Below are positions 37,069-45,011 of a stretch of 64,000 nt of DNA, piece after piece. The translations under genes and the position numbers were made by a program. The DNA lies in NCBI RefSeq assembly GCF_022759505.1, contig NZ_CP094290.1:29977-93976 (forward strand), given 5' to 3'. The notes under the pieces were generated by a model. It had not been told where the DNA came from. It searched no databases and saw only the letters and a program-made list of their open reading frames with translations. The stretch comes from Georgenia sp. TF02-10. Its GTDB lineage: Bacteria > Actinomycetota > Actinomycetes > Actinomycetales > Actinomycetaceae. Each line of letters opens with the position of its first letter. Within the stretch, counting starts at the first letter, position 1.

Positions 37069-38255
37069 CATCCGCGCTCCACCTTCCGCAGCGCGCGTCG
37101 GGCGATCGACCAGCGGTGCACCTCGGAGGCGCCGTCGTAGATCCGGAACGGTCGGACCTCGCGGGAGAGCCGGGACAGGGGCAGGTCCTCGGACACGCCG
37201 AGCCCGCCGCACATCTGGACGGACCGGTCGACGATGCGCCCGATGGCCTCGGCGCCGAACGTCTTGGCGATCGAGGTGGACGCCGATGCGCGCCCGCCAG
37301 AGTCGAGCTCGCGGCAGGCATCGAGCAGGAGCGCCCGGGTTGCGGCGATGTCGATCTCGTTGTCCGCGACGAGCTGGTGGACCAGGCCCGACTCCGCTAG
37401 CGGGCCGCCGAAGGCCTGCCGCTCGGTCACGTAACGCAGTGCGACGTCGTGCCCGCGGAGGGCGGCCCCCAGCCACCGCATCACGTGGGTCATCCGGGCC
37501 GGACCGAGGCGGACCTGGGCGTTGGCGAAGCCCTGGTCGACCTCCCCGAGAACCCCATCATCGGGCACGAACACGTCGTCGAGGACGACCTCGCAGTGGC
37601 CGCCGAGCATGGACCGGTCGAGCGTGCGGACGTGCCGGACGATCCGGATGCCGTCGACGTCGGCGGGGGTCAGGAACATCGTGGCGCCGCTGCTGTCCCC
37701 GGGCTGGCCCGACGTCCGCGCCATCACGATGAAGAAGCCGGCACCGTCGGCTCCGGTGATGAAGATCTTGCGGCCCGAGATCCGCCAGCCCCCGGGCACC
37801 CGCCGGGCCTCGGTGCGCAGCGCTGACGGGTCGGACCCGGCGCCCGGAGCCGGCTCGGTCATCGCGAACGCCGACCGCACCTGGCCGCCGACGAGCGGAC
37901 GGAGGAACTCCTCCCGCTGCGCACCGGTCGCGGCTCTGTCGAGCAGGTGCATGTTGCCCTCGTCGGGCGCCGCGATGTTGAGCGCCATCGGCCCGAAGAG
38001 CGACCACCCGGCCGCCTCGAACACCGGGACGCGGTCGACCATGCCGAGGCCGAGGCCGCCCAGGTCCTCGGGTCCGTGCGGGCTGAGCAGCCCGCGGGCC
38101 CGAGCCTCCTGCTGGAGCTCCACCCGCAGCCGGTCACCGCCGGCCGCCTCGACGTCGCCCTCGGCGGCGTCCTCGATCGGGAGCACGACGTCTCTCACGA
38201 AGGACCTGGTGCGCTCGAGCAGGTCGTCGAGGTCGCTGGAAGCGAACGTGCTCAT
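37068..38255 (-). CDS. Acyl-CoA dehydrogenase (operon A)
   Basis: A 395-residue FAD enzyme that makes the alpha-beta double bond in an acyl-CoA. FAMTEPAPGAGSDPS and WRISGRKIFITGA are flavin motifs, QMCGGLGVSEDLPLSRL is conserved, and the catalytic glutamate is in RIYDGASEVHRWSI. It most resembles the ACAD10/11-like group. ATG 38255 overlaps the stop of the small upstream ORF by four bases. Confidence 0.9.
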   Translation of the reverse strand: MSTFASSDLDDLLERTRSFVRDVVLPIEDAAEGDVEAAGGDRLRVELQQEARARGLLSPHGPEDLGGLGLGMVDRVPVFEAAGWSLFGPMALNIAAPDEGNMHLLDRAATGAQREEFLRPLVGGQVRSAFAMTEPAPGAGSDPSALRTEARRVPGGWRISGRKIFITGADGAGFFIVMARTSGQPGDSSGATMFLTPADVDGIRIVRHVRTLDRSMLGGHCEVVLDDVFVPDDGVLGEVDQGFANAQVRLGPARMTHVMRWLGAALRGHDVALRYVTERQAFGGPLAESGLVHQLVADNEIDIAATRALLLDACRELDSGGRASASTSIAKTFGAEAIGRIVDRSVQMCGGLGVSEDLPLSRLSREVRPFRIYDGASEVHRWSIARRALRKVERG

Positions 38256-38551
38256 CTGTGCTGCCCCGGGTCGGGGGAACCCTGCCCACCGAGTCCTCGC
38301 TCGGTCGGCCTTGCCGAGCTCCCACCGAGCCCAGAGCCGGCAGCAGCCAGCTGGCGGAGGTACGCCGTGGGGCGGAAGCGCTCGCCGTAGTTGTCGGCGA
38401 GCTCGTCGGCGCGCCGCCGGGAGGCGCCGAGCCCGACGTCCATGAATGCTCCAGCCATGGCATGTTCCTTGCGGTCGGCGACGACGGTCGGAGAGGCACC
38501 GCGGACGGGTCGGCACCCGGCTTCCAGCCACGGGGCTCCAGGATGGTGCAT
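38252..38551 (-). CDS. Small ORF at the head of operon A, unknown function
   Basis: This ORF ends with a four-base overlap on the acyl-CoA dehydrogenase start. ATG 38551 would give 99 residues and a leaderless message, since a TAAACA box ends seven bases upstream, exactly as at the operon B start. ATG 38458, with AAGGAA seven bases upstream, gives 68 residues (MAGAFMDVGLGASRRRADEL onward) and looks more protein-like. No family is recognised. It may be a leader peptide or a true small partner. Confidence 0.45.
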   Translation of the reverse strand: MHHPGAPWLEAGCRPVRGASPTVVADRKEHAMAGAFMDVGLGASRRRADELADNYGERFRPTAYLRQLAAAGSGLGGSSARPTERGLGGQGSPDPGQHR

Positions 38552-38598
38552 GAACGTTTGTTTACCATCTCTCGGTGAGGGAGGTCAACAAACGTTCA
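38551..38598. promoter_or_regulatory. Promoter and paired TetR operator between operon A and the first TetR gene
   Basis: Two 16-base inverted repeats (TGAACGTTTGTTTACC at 38551–38566 and its near complement at 38583–38598) are separated by 16 bases. On the minus strand they contain TTGACC (-35) and TAAACA (-10) 18 bases apart, and the -10 ends seven bases before ATG 38551. Each repeat holds an imperfect TGAAC-N4-GTTKA palindrome typical of TetR sites. The right repeat also covers the -35 region of the TetR gene. Confidence 0.75.
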
Positions 38599-38620
38599 CC
38601 CGGCGGTGTAGCGTCGAGGC

Positions 38621-39235
38621 GTGACCGGGAACAGCCAAGCCGCGCCGATGTCGCCGACCGCCCAGCGGATCCTCGACGTGGCAGCGCAGATGTTCTTCAC
38701 GGACGGCTACGCCGCCACCTCGGTGCGACGGATCATGACCGCGTGCGACGTGACGGCCGGGTCGATGTACAACCACTTCGCCTCGAAGGAGGACGTGCTG
38801 TACGCGATCCTCGAGCGCTCGCACGACGACACGCTCACGGTGCTCCGGTCCGGGTTGGACGCCGCCGGCGAGGACCCGGGCGCACAGCTGGCCGCCTTGG
38901 TGGAGGCGATCTCGAGGTTCCACACCGAACGCCAGGTCGAGGGCATCGTCAGCCAACGGGAGTGGCGGCACCTGCCACGCGAGCGCGCCCAGGCGATCCT
39001 GGTCAGGCAGCGCGAGGTGCGAGAGATCTTCGAGCGCGTTCTGCGCCGGGGGGCCGACGACGGGTCCTTCTCGTTCGTCGACCGCGGGGTCGACGTCGAC
39101 ATCACGGCGAAGGCGATCCTCGACCTGTGCATGAACGCGGGCCGATGGTTCCGGCACGGCGGTCGGGTGTCCTCGGCCGAGCTGGCACGCCAGCACGTCG
39201 CGATGGTGATGGCAATGGTGGGGAACGCTTCATAG
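38621..39235 (+). CDS. TetR family regulator 1
   Basis: A 204-residue regulator. The N-terminal DNA-binding helix-turn-helix is clear (AAQMFFTDGYAATSVRRIMTACDVTAGSMYNHFASKEDVL), and the rest is an all-helical ligand domain. The start is GTG 38621, with TAGCGT six bases upstream, so the message is probably leaderless, and one operator repeat lies 22 bases before the start (autoregulation likely). It is a paralogue of the facing gene at 39290–39967. It ends 54 bases from that gene, tail to tail. Confidence 0.92.
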   Translation: MTGNSQAAPMSPTAQRILDVAAQMFFTDGYAATSVRRIMTACDVTAGSMYNHFASKEDVLYAILERSHDDTLTVLRSGLDAAGEDPGAQLAALVEAISRFHTERQVEGIVSQREWRHLPRERAQAILVRQREVREIFERVLRRGADDGSFSFVDRGVDVDITAKAILDLCMNAGRWFRHGGRVSSAELARQHVAMVMAMVGNAS

Positions 39236-39289
39236 CGGAACCTGCCTGGACGACTGCCTCGAGCTGCGGCCGGGTCTGCGTCGTCCGTC

Positions 39290-39967
39290 CTACCTGACCG
39301 GCTCTCCACCGATGGCGGACGATCCGCTGGCGTCGCCCGCCCGCCGACCGCCCGCGCGTCCCGCCCCTACCAGGCATGCCACCAGCTCGACGTGCTGGCG
39401 CGCGATGTCGGCAGAGCCGAGCCTGCCGTGCGGCCGGAACCACTTGCCCGCGTTGATGCAGAGGTCGAGGATCGACTTCGCCGCGACCTCGACATCGACG
39501 CCCGCCGCACCCAAGGCGAACTCGCCGGACTCGACCCCACGAGAGAGGCATTCCTCGAACAGCGCCCGGACCTCCCTCTGGAGTGCGAGCACGTCGGCGG
39601 CGCGCGCCGGCGGGAGGTAGCGCCACTCGGTCTGACTGACGAGGCCTTCGAGCTGACGCTCGGAGTGGAAGGTCGAGATGGCGCGGACCAATGCCCGCAG
39701 CTGCGCCTCCGCATCGCGGTCGGCGGTCGCCGAGGCGACCCGCAGCGACGACAACGAGTCCTCCAACGACCGCACGAGAATGGCGTAGAGAACCTCTTCC
39801 TTCGACGTGAAGTGGTTGTACATCGATGCCGCCGAGACGTCGCACGCGCGCATGATCTGGCGTACCGACGTACCGGGGTAGCCCGTGACGAAGAACAGCT
39901 CCGTCGCGACGTGCAGGATCCGCTCGGCCGTGTCGGTCTGGCGGGCATCCCGACGCGCGGCGGTCAC
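39290..39967 (-). CDS. TetR family regulator 2, paralogue of regulator 1
   Basis: A 225-residue protein similar to regulator 1 over its whole length: ATELFFVTGYPGTSVRQIM, SMYNHFTSKEEVLYAIL, FHSERQLEGLVSQTEW and SILDLCINAGKWFRPHGRL each have a counterpart there. GTG 39967 is chosen because the protein then starts just before the helix-turn-helix; a weak CAGAGT box lies six bases upstream. An operator repeat begins 27 bases upstream. It probably represses operon B and itself, released by an acyl-CoA ligand (inference). Confidence 0.9.
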   Translation of the reverse strand: MTAARRDARQTDTAERILHVATELFFVTGYPGTSVRQIMRACDVSAASMYNHFTSKEEVLYAILVRSLEDSLSSLRVASATADRDAEAQLRALVRAISTFHSERQLEGLVSQTEWRYLPPARAADVLALQREVRALFEECLSRGVESGEFALGAAGVDVEVAAKSILDLCINAGKWFRPHGRLGSADIARQHVELVACLVGAGRAGGRRAGDASGSSAIGGEPVR

Positions 39968-39993
39968 GGGCGGACTCTGACAGCGGAAATGTA

Positions 39994-40041
39994 TGAACGT
40001 TTGTTGACGTGTGACCGGTGCCACTGGTAAACAAACGTTCA
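39994..40041. promoter_or_regulatory. Promoter and paired TetR operator between the second TetR gene and operon B
   Basis: TGAACGTTTGTTGACG (39994–40009) and GGTAAACAAACGTTCA (40026–40041) repeat the arrangement at 38551–38598, with the same 16-base gap and total span. They include TTGACG (-35) and TAAACA (-10), 18 bases apart, on the plus strand; the -10 ends seven bases before ATG 40041. This is the operon B promoter. Confidence 0.78.
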
Positions 40042-41009
40042 TGCAGGCAACCGCTCAGGTCCTCGACATGTGCGACGTCGTCTACGAGCGCGCCGGCTGG
40101 CAGGCCTACCTCGGCGCACTGCTCCGCGAGGCGCCGCGATACGGGGACGTCTTCGCCGGCCGCTTCGCCCGCCTGACCAACCTGTCCCCCACCACCGTCC
40201 GCTGCCTTCTCACCGACGACCTCGACGCGGCCATCGACAGGCTCGCGGGAGCACTGACCGAGGCAGTGACGCTCTCCGAGCACATCGCGGGGCTCGTTGC
40301 CGACGATGTCGTCCAAGTCCTTCACGGGGGACCCTGGCCGTGCGGAGGCGGGACCCTCAACGACCACGTCGCCCGGATCGTCGCTGCCCATCCGGACAGG
40401 TTCCTGGGCTGGGCAGGCGTGTCTCTGGCGGAGCCGACCGGTGGCGTAGCGGAGGCCACCCGGGCCGTCGACGAGCTCGGACTCACGGGTCTCTCGGTCA
40501 TCCCGTTCCTCGACCGGGTCGATCCGAGCGACGCTGTTCACGACCCGCTCTGGCGGTTCGCGGTCGATCGCGGACTGCCGGTGTGGATCCACAGCGGCCA
40601 GAACTTCTCATCGGCGGCGCCGATGACGATCAGTGCCCCTCAGGTCATCGACCGGATCGCCCTGCGCCACCCGGAGCTGAAGATCGTCCTCGGCCACGGG
40701 GGGTGGCCATGGATCCCGGAGGCTGTGGCGCTCCTCCAGCGCCACCCGAACGTCTACCTCGAGTTCTCCTCACACCACCCCGAGACGATGGCCCAGCCCG
40801 GATCGGGATGGGAGCCCCTCTTCCTCCACGGCTCCCGCTCCCTGAAGCACCGCGTCATGTTCGGTTCCACGAGCTGGACACACGGCACCTCACCCGGACA
40901 GATCGCAGCCGCCGCAGCAGCCCTCCCGCTCGAGGACGACGTACGCGCGGCCTGGCTCCGCGGCAACGCCTCCCGGCTGCTCGGACTGGCTGGGCAGGTG
41001 CAGCGATGA
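40041..41009 (+). CDS. Amidohydrolase-like TIM-barrel protein lacking some metal ligands (operon B, first gene)
   Basis: A 322-residue member of the amidohydrolase-2 group, which includes decarboxylases and lactone hydrolases. Conserved parts are RFLGWAGVSL, VWIHSGQ (a metal histidine) and IVLGHGGWPWIPEA (second histidine). The usual N-terminal HxH is absent, and the normal FGSD motif near the end reads FGSTSW, so the catalytic aspartate is missing. The message is probably leaderless from ATG 40041. It may be an altered enzyme or a regulator-like pseudo-enzyme. The stop overlaps the next start (ATGA). Confidence 0.82.
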   Translation: MQATAQVLDMCDVVYERAGWQAYLGALLREAPRYGDVFAGRFARLTNLSPTTVRCLLTDDLDAAIDRLAGALTEAVTLSEHIAGLVADDVVQVLHGGPWPCGGGTLNDHVARIVAAHPDRFLGWAGVSLAEPTGGVAEATRAVDELGLTGLSVIPFLDRVDPSDAVHDPLWRFAVDRGLPVWIHSGQNFSSAAPMTISAPQVIDRIALRHPELKIVLGHGGWPWIPEAVALLQRHPNVYLEFSSHHPETMAQPGSGWEPLFLHGSRSLKHRVMFGSTSWTHGTSPGQIAAAAAALPLEDDVRAAWLRGNASRLLGLAGQVQR

Positions 41010-41743
41010 GCGGGCGCCTGGCAGACCGTCGGGTCCTGGTCACCGGGGCGCTCGGGGGCATCGGCGCAGCGCTGACGGACCGGCTGCTCGCGGAGGGTGC
41101 GTGCGTCCTGGGGGTGGACCGGCCGGAGGCCGTGGCCGCTCGAGGAGCCGACTGTCCGGCGGGACTGACCCTGGCCGGCGTGGACCTGCTCGATCCCTCC
41201 GCCCCCGCCGCCGTGTCAACGCTGTGTCGTGACGAGCTCGGCGGGTTGGATGGACTCGTCAACAACGCCGGGATCGAGCACCGCGCGCCGTTGGGCGAGC
41301 AACACGACGACGACTGGACCCGGGTCCTCAGCGTCAACCTCGACGCCCCGTTCCGCCTGTCGCGCGACCTCGCCGACGCGCTGACGCGAAGCGGGACCGG
41401 GGTGATCGTCAACATCTGCTCGATCGCCGTGGTCGGATTCGCAGGGCAAGCGGCGTACGACGCCAGCAAGGGCGGTCTGCTCACCCTGACTCGCTCCCTT
41501 GCAGTCGAGCTCGGACCGCGGGGTGTCCGCGCCAACGCGGTCTGCCCGGGCTTCATCGACACCCCGATGCTCGACCAGGGTTCGCTGCGCTCGATCGCCG
41601 AGCGCGTGGCGCGCGGTCTGCCGCTGCGGCGCCTCGGCACCCCTGCCGACGTCGCCGCAGCGGTGGCATGGCTTCTCAGCGACGAGTCGGCCTACGTCAC
41701 GGGTCAGTCGCTCTTCATCGACGGAGGAATGAACCGCCAATGA
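41006..41743 (+). CDS. SDR family oxidoreductase (operon B)
   Basis: A 245-residue classical short-chain dehydrogenase. It has TGALGGIG for the cofactor, LVNNAGIE, serine in NICSIAVVG and the YDASK active site. ENG-like ends VTGQSLFIDGGMNRQ are typical. It overlaps both neighbours by four bases. It most likely oxidises a hydroxyacyl-CoA or alcohol in the pathway. Confidence 0.88.
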   Translation: MSGRLADRRVLVTGALGGIGAALTDRLLAEGACVLGVDRPEAVAARGADCPAGLTLAGVDLLDPSAPAAVSTLCRDELGGLDGLVNNAGIEHRAPLGEQHDDDWTRVLSVNLDAPFRLSRDLADALTRSGTGVIVNICSIAVVGFAGQAAYDASKGGLLTLTRSLAVELGPRGVRANAVCPGFIDTPMLDQGSLRSIAERVARGLPLRRLGTPADVAAAVAWLLSDESAYVTGQSLFIDGGMNRQ

Positions 41744-42558
41744 CCACGCACGACGACCGACTGCACCTGGAGACGCTGCTGGTGACGAGCCCGCACCCCG
41801 GGGTCGTGTGGATCGCGCTCAACCGGCCGCACCGCCTCAACGCGATCGACAGGCAGCTCGGCGAGGACCTCTACCAGGCTCTCGATCGCCTCACGGGCGA
41901 CCCGGCAACTCGCGTCGTGGTGATCACCGGCGAAGGCAGGGCTTTCTGTGCCGGCGACGACCTCGGCGCGGTGGAGGAGCACATCAACGGGGACTACCGA
42001 AAGTCGCCGGTCATCGGAAACACGCTCGACCCGATGTACTTGCGGATCCTGGAGCTCATCGTCACCAGCCGGGTGCCCGTGATCACCGCTGTGAACGGAT
42101 TCGCCGCTGGCGCCGGAGCGGAGCTCGCGTGCGCCGGCGACCTGCGGATCGCTAGTACCGAGGCTCGGATCGGGAGTGCGCTCATCAAGGTGGCCCAGGC
42201 CGGCGGCCTTGTGATGCTCTCACGGCTCGTCGGGGCCGCGCGCGCGACCGAGATCTACCTGTCCGGCGAGCTCCTCGACGCGCACGAGGCCGGCCGTCTC
42301 GGAATCTTCACCGAGGTGGTGCCCCACGACGAGCTGGTGGACGCCGTCCTCACGCAGGCACGTCGGCTCGCAGAAGGGCCCACGGCGGCGATCGGCCTGT
42401 TCAAGGAGCTGCGCGAGCAGTGCGCCGGCCAGCCCGTCCAACTTGCACTGCGGTTCCAGAACGCAGTCCACATCCGGAACAACGTCGAGGTCACCGACGC
42501 CATCGAAGGCGCTAACGCGTTCGTGCAGAAGCGCGCCCCACGATTCACCGGAAAATGA
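41740..42558 (+). CDS. Crotonase-family protein 1 (enoyl-CoA hydratase-like)
   Basis: A 272-residue crotonase-fold protein acting on an acyl-CoA thioester. The oxyanion-hole segments are AFCAGDDLG and NGFAAGAGAELACAGD. A glutamate is kept in RIASTEARIG, but the second hydratase glutamate is missing (SALIKVAQAGG replaces the PE-containing block). It is therefore probably not a simple hydratase; an isomerase, hydrolase or ring-opening role is possible. ATG 41740 overlaps the SDR stop. Confidence 0.85.
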   Translation: MTTHDDRLHLETLLVTSPHPGVVWIALNRPHRLNAIDRQLGEDLYQALDRLTGDPATRVVVITGEGRAFCAGDDLGAVEEHINGDYRKSPVIGNTLDPMYLRILELIVTSRVPVITAVNGFAAGAGAELACAGDLRIASTEARIGSALIKVAQAGGLVMLSRLVGAARATEIYLSGELLDAHEAGRLGIFTEVVPHDELVDAVLTQARRLAEGPTAAIGLFKELREQCAGQPVQLALRFQNAVHIRNNVEVTDAIEGANAFVQKRAPRFTGK

Positions 42559-42569
42559 GGAGACCACAT

Positions 42570-43334
42570 ATGGATCACGACATCTTCGGACGCTTCGACG
42601 GACACGTCGCGGTGATCACCGGGGCCGCCAGCGGAATCGGCGCAGCCTCAATGGAGTTGTTCCGTCGCGCGGGCGCCATCGCGGTCGGGTTCGACCTCGA
42701 GGCGGGGCCCGACATCCTCAGCGTCGACGTGTCCGACTCCGAGGCCGTCGAGCGCGGGCTGGCCGAGGTGGTCGACCGATACGGACGCCTCGACATCGTC
42801 CACGGCAACGCGGGCATCAATGTGCCCGGCCGCGCGCACTCGATCTCCGACGCCGACTACCGCCGCGTCATGGGTGTTTGTTGCGACGCGAACTTCTACC
42901 TCGTCCGCTCCGGCGTCCGCTACATGCGCGAGCGTGGCGGCGTCTTCCTCTTCACCGCGTCGATGTGTGGCATCGGTGCCACGCCCCGCTCCCCCATCTA
43001 CAACATGGCCAAGCACGCGGTGGTGGGGCTGACCCGCTCCGTCGCGCTCGACTACGGCGCACAGGGGATCCGTGCGGTCGCCCTGCTCTCCGGGCCGACG
43101 CACACGGCCATGGTGGACTCCCTCTGGCCCGAGGGCGAGCTCCGCGACATCCTCGTCGGTTCGACCTCGGTGGGCCGACTGAGCCAGCCCGAGGAACAGG
43201 CTCGTGCCGCCGTCTTCGCTGCGCTCCCCGGCTCGTCCTACCTGACCGGCGGCGTCATCAACGTGGACGGCGGGGCGACCGCGGGTTGGAACGAGATGGC
43301 GAGCCGGATGCTCCAGATCAAGGCGCCGGTGTGA
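42570..43334 (+). CDS. SDR family oxidoreductase (operon B, second SDR)
   Basis: A 254-residue short-chain dehydrogenase. ATG 42570 is chosen because GAGGAGA stands six to eight bases upstream; an in-frame ATG at 42555 has no site. It has TGAASGIG, HGNAGINV, an active-site YNMAK and VINVDGGATAGWN. The shortened first Rossmann loop (VGFDLEAGPDILSVD) resembles 3-alpha-hydroxysteroid and related dehydrogenases. The stop overlaps the next GTG. Confidence 0.87.
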   Translation: MDHDIFGRFDGHVAVITGAASGIGAASMELFRRAGAIAVGFDLEAGPDILSVDVSDSEAVERGLAEVVDRYGRLDIVHGNAGINVPGRAHSISDADYRRVMGVCCDANFYLVRSGVRYMRERGGVFLFTASMCGIGATPRSPIYNMAKHAVVGLTRSVALDYGAQGIRAVALLSGPTHTAMVDSLWPEGELRDILVGSTSVGRLSQPEEQARAAVFAALPGSSYLTGGVINVDGGATAGWNEMASRMLQIKAPV

Positions 43335-45010
43335 CGACGACCGCCTCGTGGCACGGCGACGTCGAGACACCGATGCGCGACGGCGTGGTGCTGCGCTCCG
43401 ACGTGTGGCGTCTCGGCGATCCGGCTCCTGCGGTGGTCTTCCGTACGCCCTATGGCCGACGTGCGCTGACCTCCGACGTGCTCAAACCGCTCGACTGCAT
43501 CCTCGGCGGCTATGCCGCCGTCATGCAGGACACGCGAGGACGTTTCGGCTCCGACGGCGACTGGGCCCCGCTGATGTGGGACCAGGAGGCCCTCGACACG
43601 TTCGACACCGTGGAGTGGGTCGCACGCCAGGAGTGGTGCAACGGCCAGGTGATCCTTGCGGGCACGTCGTACGGCGGCATCCTCTCGTTCCTCGGCGCGT
43701 CGACGCGACCGCCCAGCCTCGCCGGTGTCGCCGCCGCCATGGTGACCACCGGCAGCAGGGATCGGCGCGAGATGGGCGGCGCCATGCGCCTCGAACAGGT
43801 CCTCACCTGGCTGATCTACATGGCGACGGACTGGGTCGCGCGGCACCCGGAACTGGCCGACGAGCGCACGGTCGCCACGCTGCGGGACTTGTGGGCCGAC
43901 CCGAGTCCCGCGCTCACGGCCTTGCCATTGGTCGAGGGACCGATGTCGTCCCTCACCGGGTTCCCCCTCGACATCCCTGCTCTCCTGAGCGGCGAGGTCA
44001 GCACGACGCCGGAGTGGCGTGCCTCGGACATCGACGTGCCGGTCTTCGTCACGACCGGCTGGTACGACGTCTTCTGCTCAGCGACCGTCGACGCCTTCCG
44101 GGAGGCCGTCGCCGAGCAACCGGACCTGTCACATCGACTGGTCGTCGGACCGTGGGCACACACCGGATCCCTGTCCCACCTCGTCGGTGAGCACAACTTC
44201 GGCATCACGGCATCCGCCGGCGCCGCCCGCCTCCCGGCTCGACAGCTCGACTTCTTCCACCGGAAGGACGCCGCCTCCGGCGCGCCGTCGCACGAGGTGA
44301 CGTACTTCCTAATGGGCGCCGACCGTTGGGACTCGGCGCCGGCCTGGCCCCCTCCGAACGCGTCGCCGTACGTCCTACACCTGCACCCCGGCGCACGCGC
44401 CGGAGGCGGCTCCGGCTTCCTCGGCGAGGCTGCGAGCGAAAACGGCGCGGTCGACTCCTACCGCTACGACCCGTTCGTACCGGTTCCCGTCCGCGGTGGG
44501 CGCGTGATCCACCTCGGCCGATCCACACCGGGCCCGATCGACCTCTCCTGGCAGCTCGACCGCTCGGATGTGCTGAGCTACCAGACTCCCCCACTCTCGA
44601 CGGCTGTCGACGTCGTCGGCAGGGTCCGCGCCGACCTGCGCGTGGAGATCGACCAGCCCGACACCGACGTGGTCGTTCGTCTGGTCGACTGTTGGCCGGA
44701 CGGACGCATCTTCCCGGTCGCCGAAGGCATCGTGCGCCTTCGGGATCGCACCGACGCAGTCGTGCGACACGATCGGTCCGGTCAGGGCTTCGACGTCCGG
44801 ATCGACCTCGGCTACACGGCTCAACGGTTCAAGGCCGGCCACCGGATGGGCCTGGTGATCACCAGCAGTGCGTTCCCCCACGCCGACCGCAACCTGAACT
44901 CGCTCGAGTCGTCGGTCACGTCCAGCGAGGCACGCACGGTCACGGTGAACCTGCATCCGGCTGGCTCCACCCTCACTGTCGACGCCATCGACAACCAGAA
45001 GGACATCTGA
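43331..45010 (+). CDS. CocE/NonD family hydrolase
   Basis: A 559-residue serine hydrolase (X-Pro dipeptidyl-peptidase S15 / cocaine-esterase family) that cleaves an ester or amide. The nucleophile serine is in AGTSYGG, the aspartate in TTGWYDVF and the histidine in GPWAHTGSLSH. The C-terminal jelly-roll domain (from about 350, including DTDVVVRLVDCWPDG) is the PepX_C type. GTG 43331 overlaps the SDR stop by four bases. In this operon it may release the carboxylic acid that is later activated to CoA. Confidence 0.9.
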   Translation: MTTTASWHGDVETPMRDGVVLRSDVWRLGDPAPAVVFRTPYGRRALTSDVLKPLDCILGGYAAVMQDTRGRFGSDGDWAPLMWDQEALDTFDTVEWVARQEWCNGQVILAGTSYGGILSFLGASTRPPSLAGVAAAMVTTGSRDRREMGGAMRLEQVLTWLIYMATDWVARHPELADERTVATLRDLWADPSPALTALPLVEGPMSSLTGFPLDIPALLSGEVSTTPEWRASDIDVPVFVTTGWYDVFCSATVDAFREAVAEQPDLSHRLVVGPWAHTGSLSHLVGEHNFGITASAGAARLPARQLDFFHRKDAASGAPSHEVTYFLMGADRWDSAPAWPPPNASPYVLHLHPGARAGGGSGFLGEAASENGAVDSYRYDPFVPVPVRGGRVIHLGRSTPGPIDLSWQLDRSDVLSYQTPPLSTAVDVVGRVRADLRVEIDQPDTDVVVRLVDCWPDGRIFPVAEGIVRLRDRTDAVVRHDRSGQGFDVRIDLGYTAQRFKAGHRMGLVITSSAFPHADRNLNSLESSVTSSEARTVTVNLHPAGSTLTVDAIDNQKDI

Positions 45011-45011
45011 C

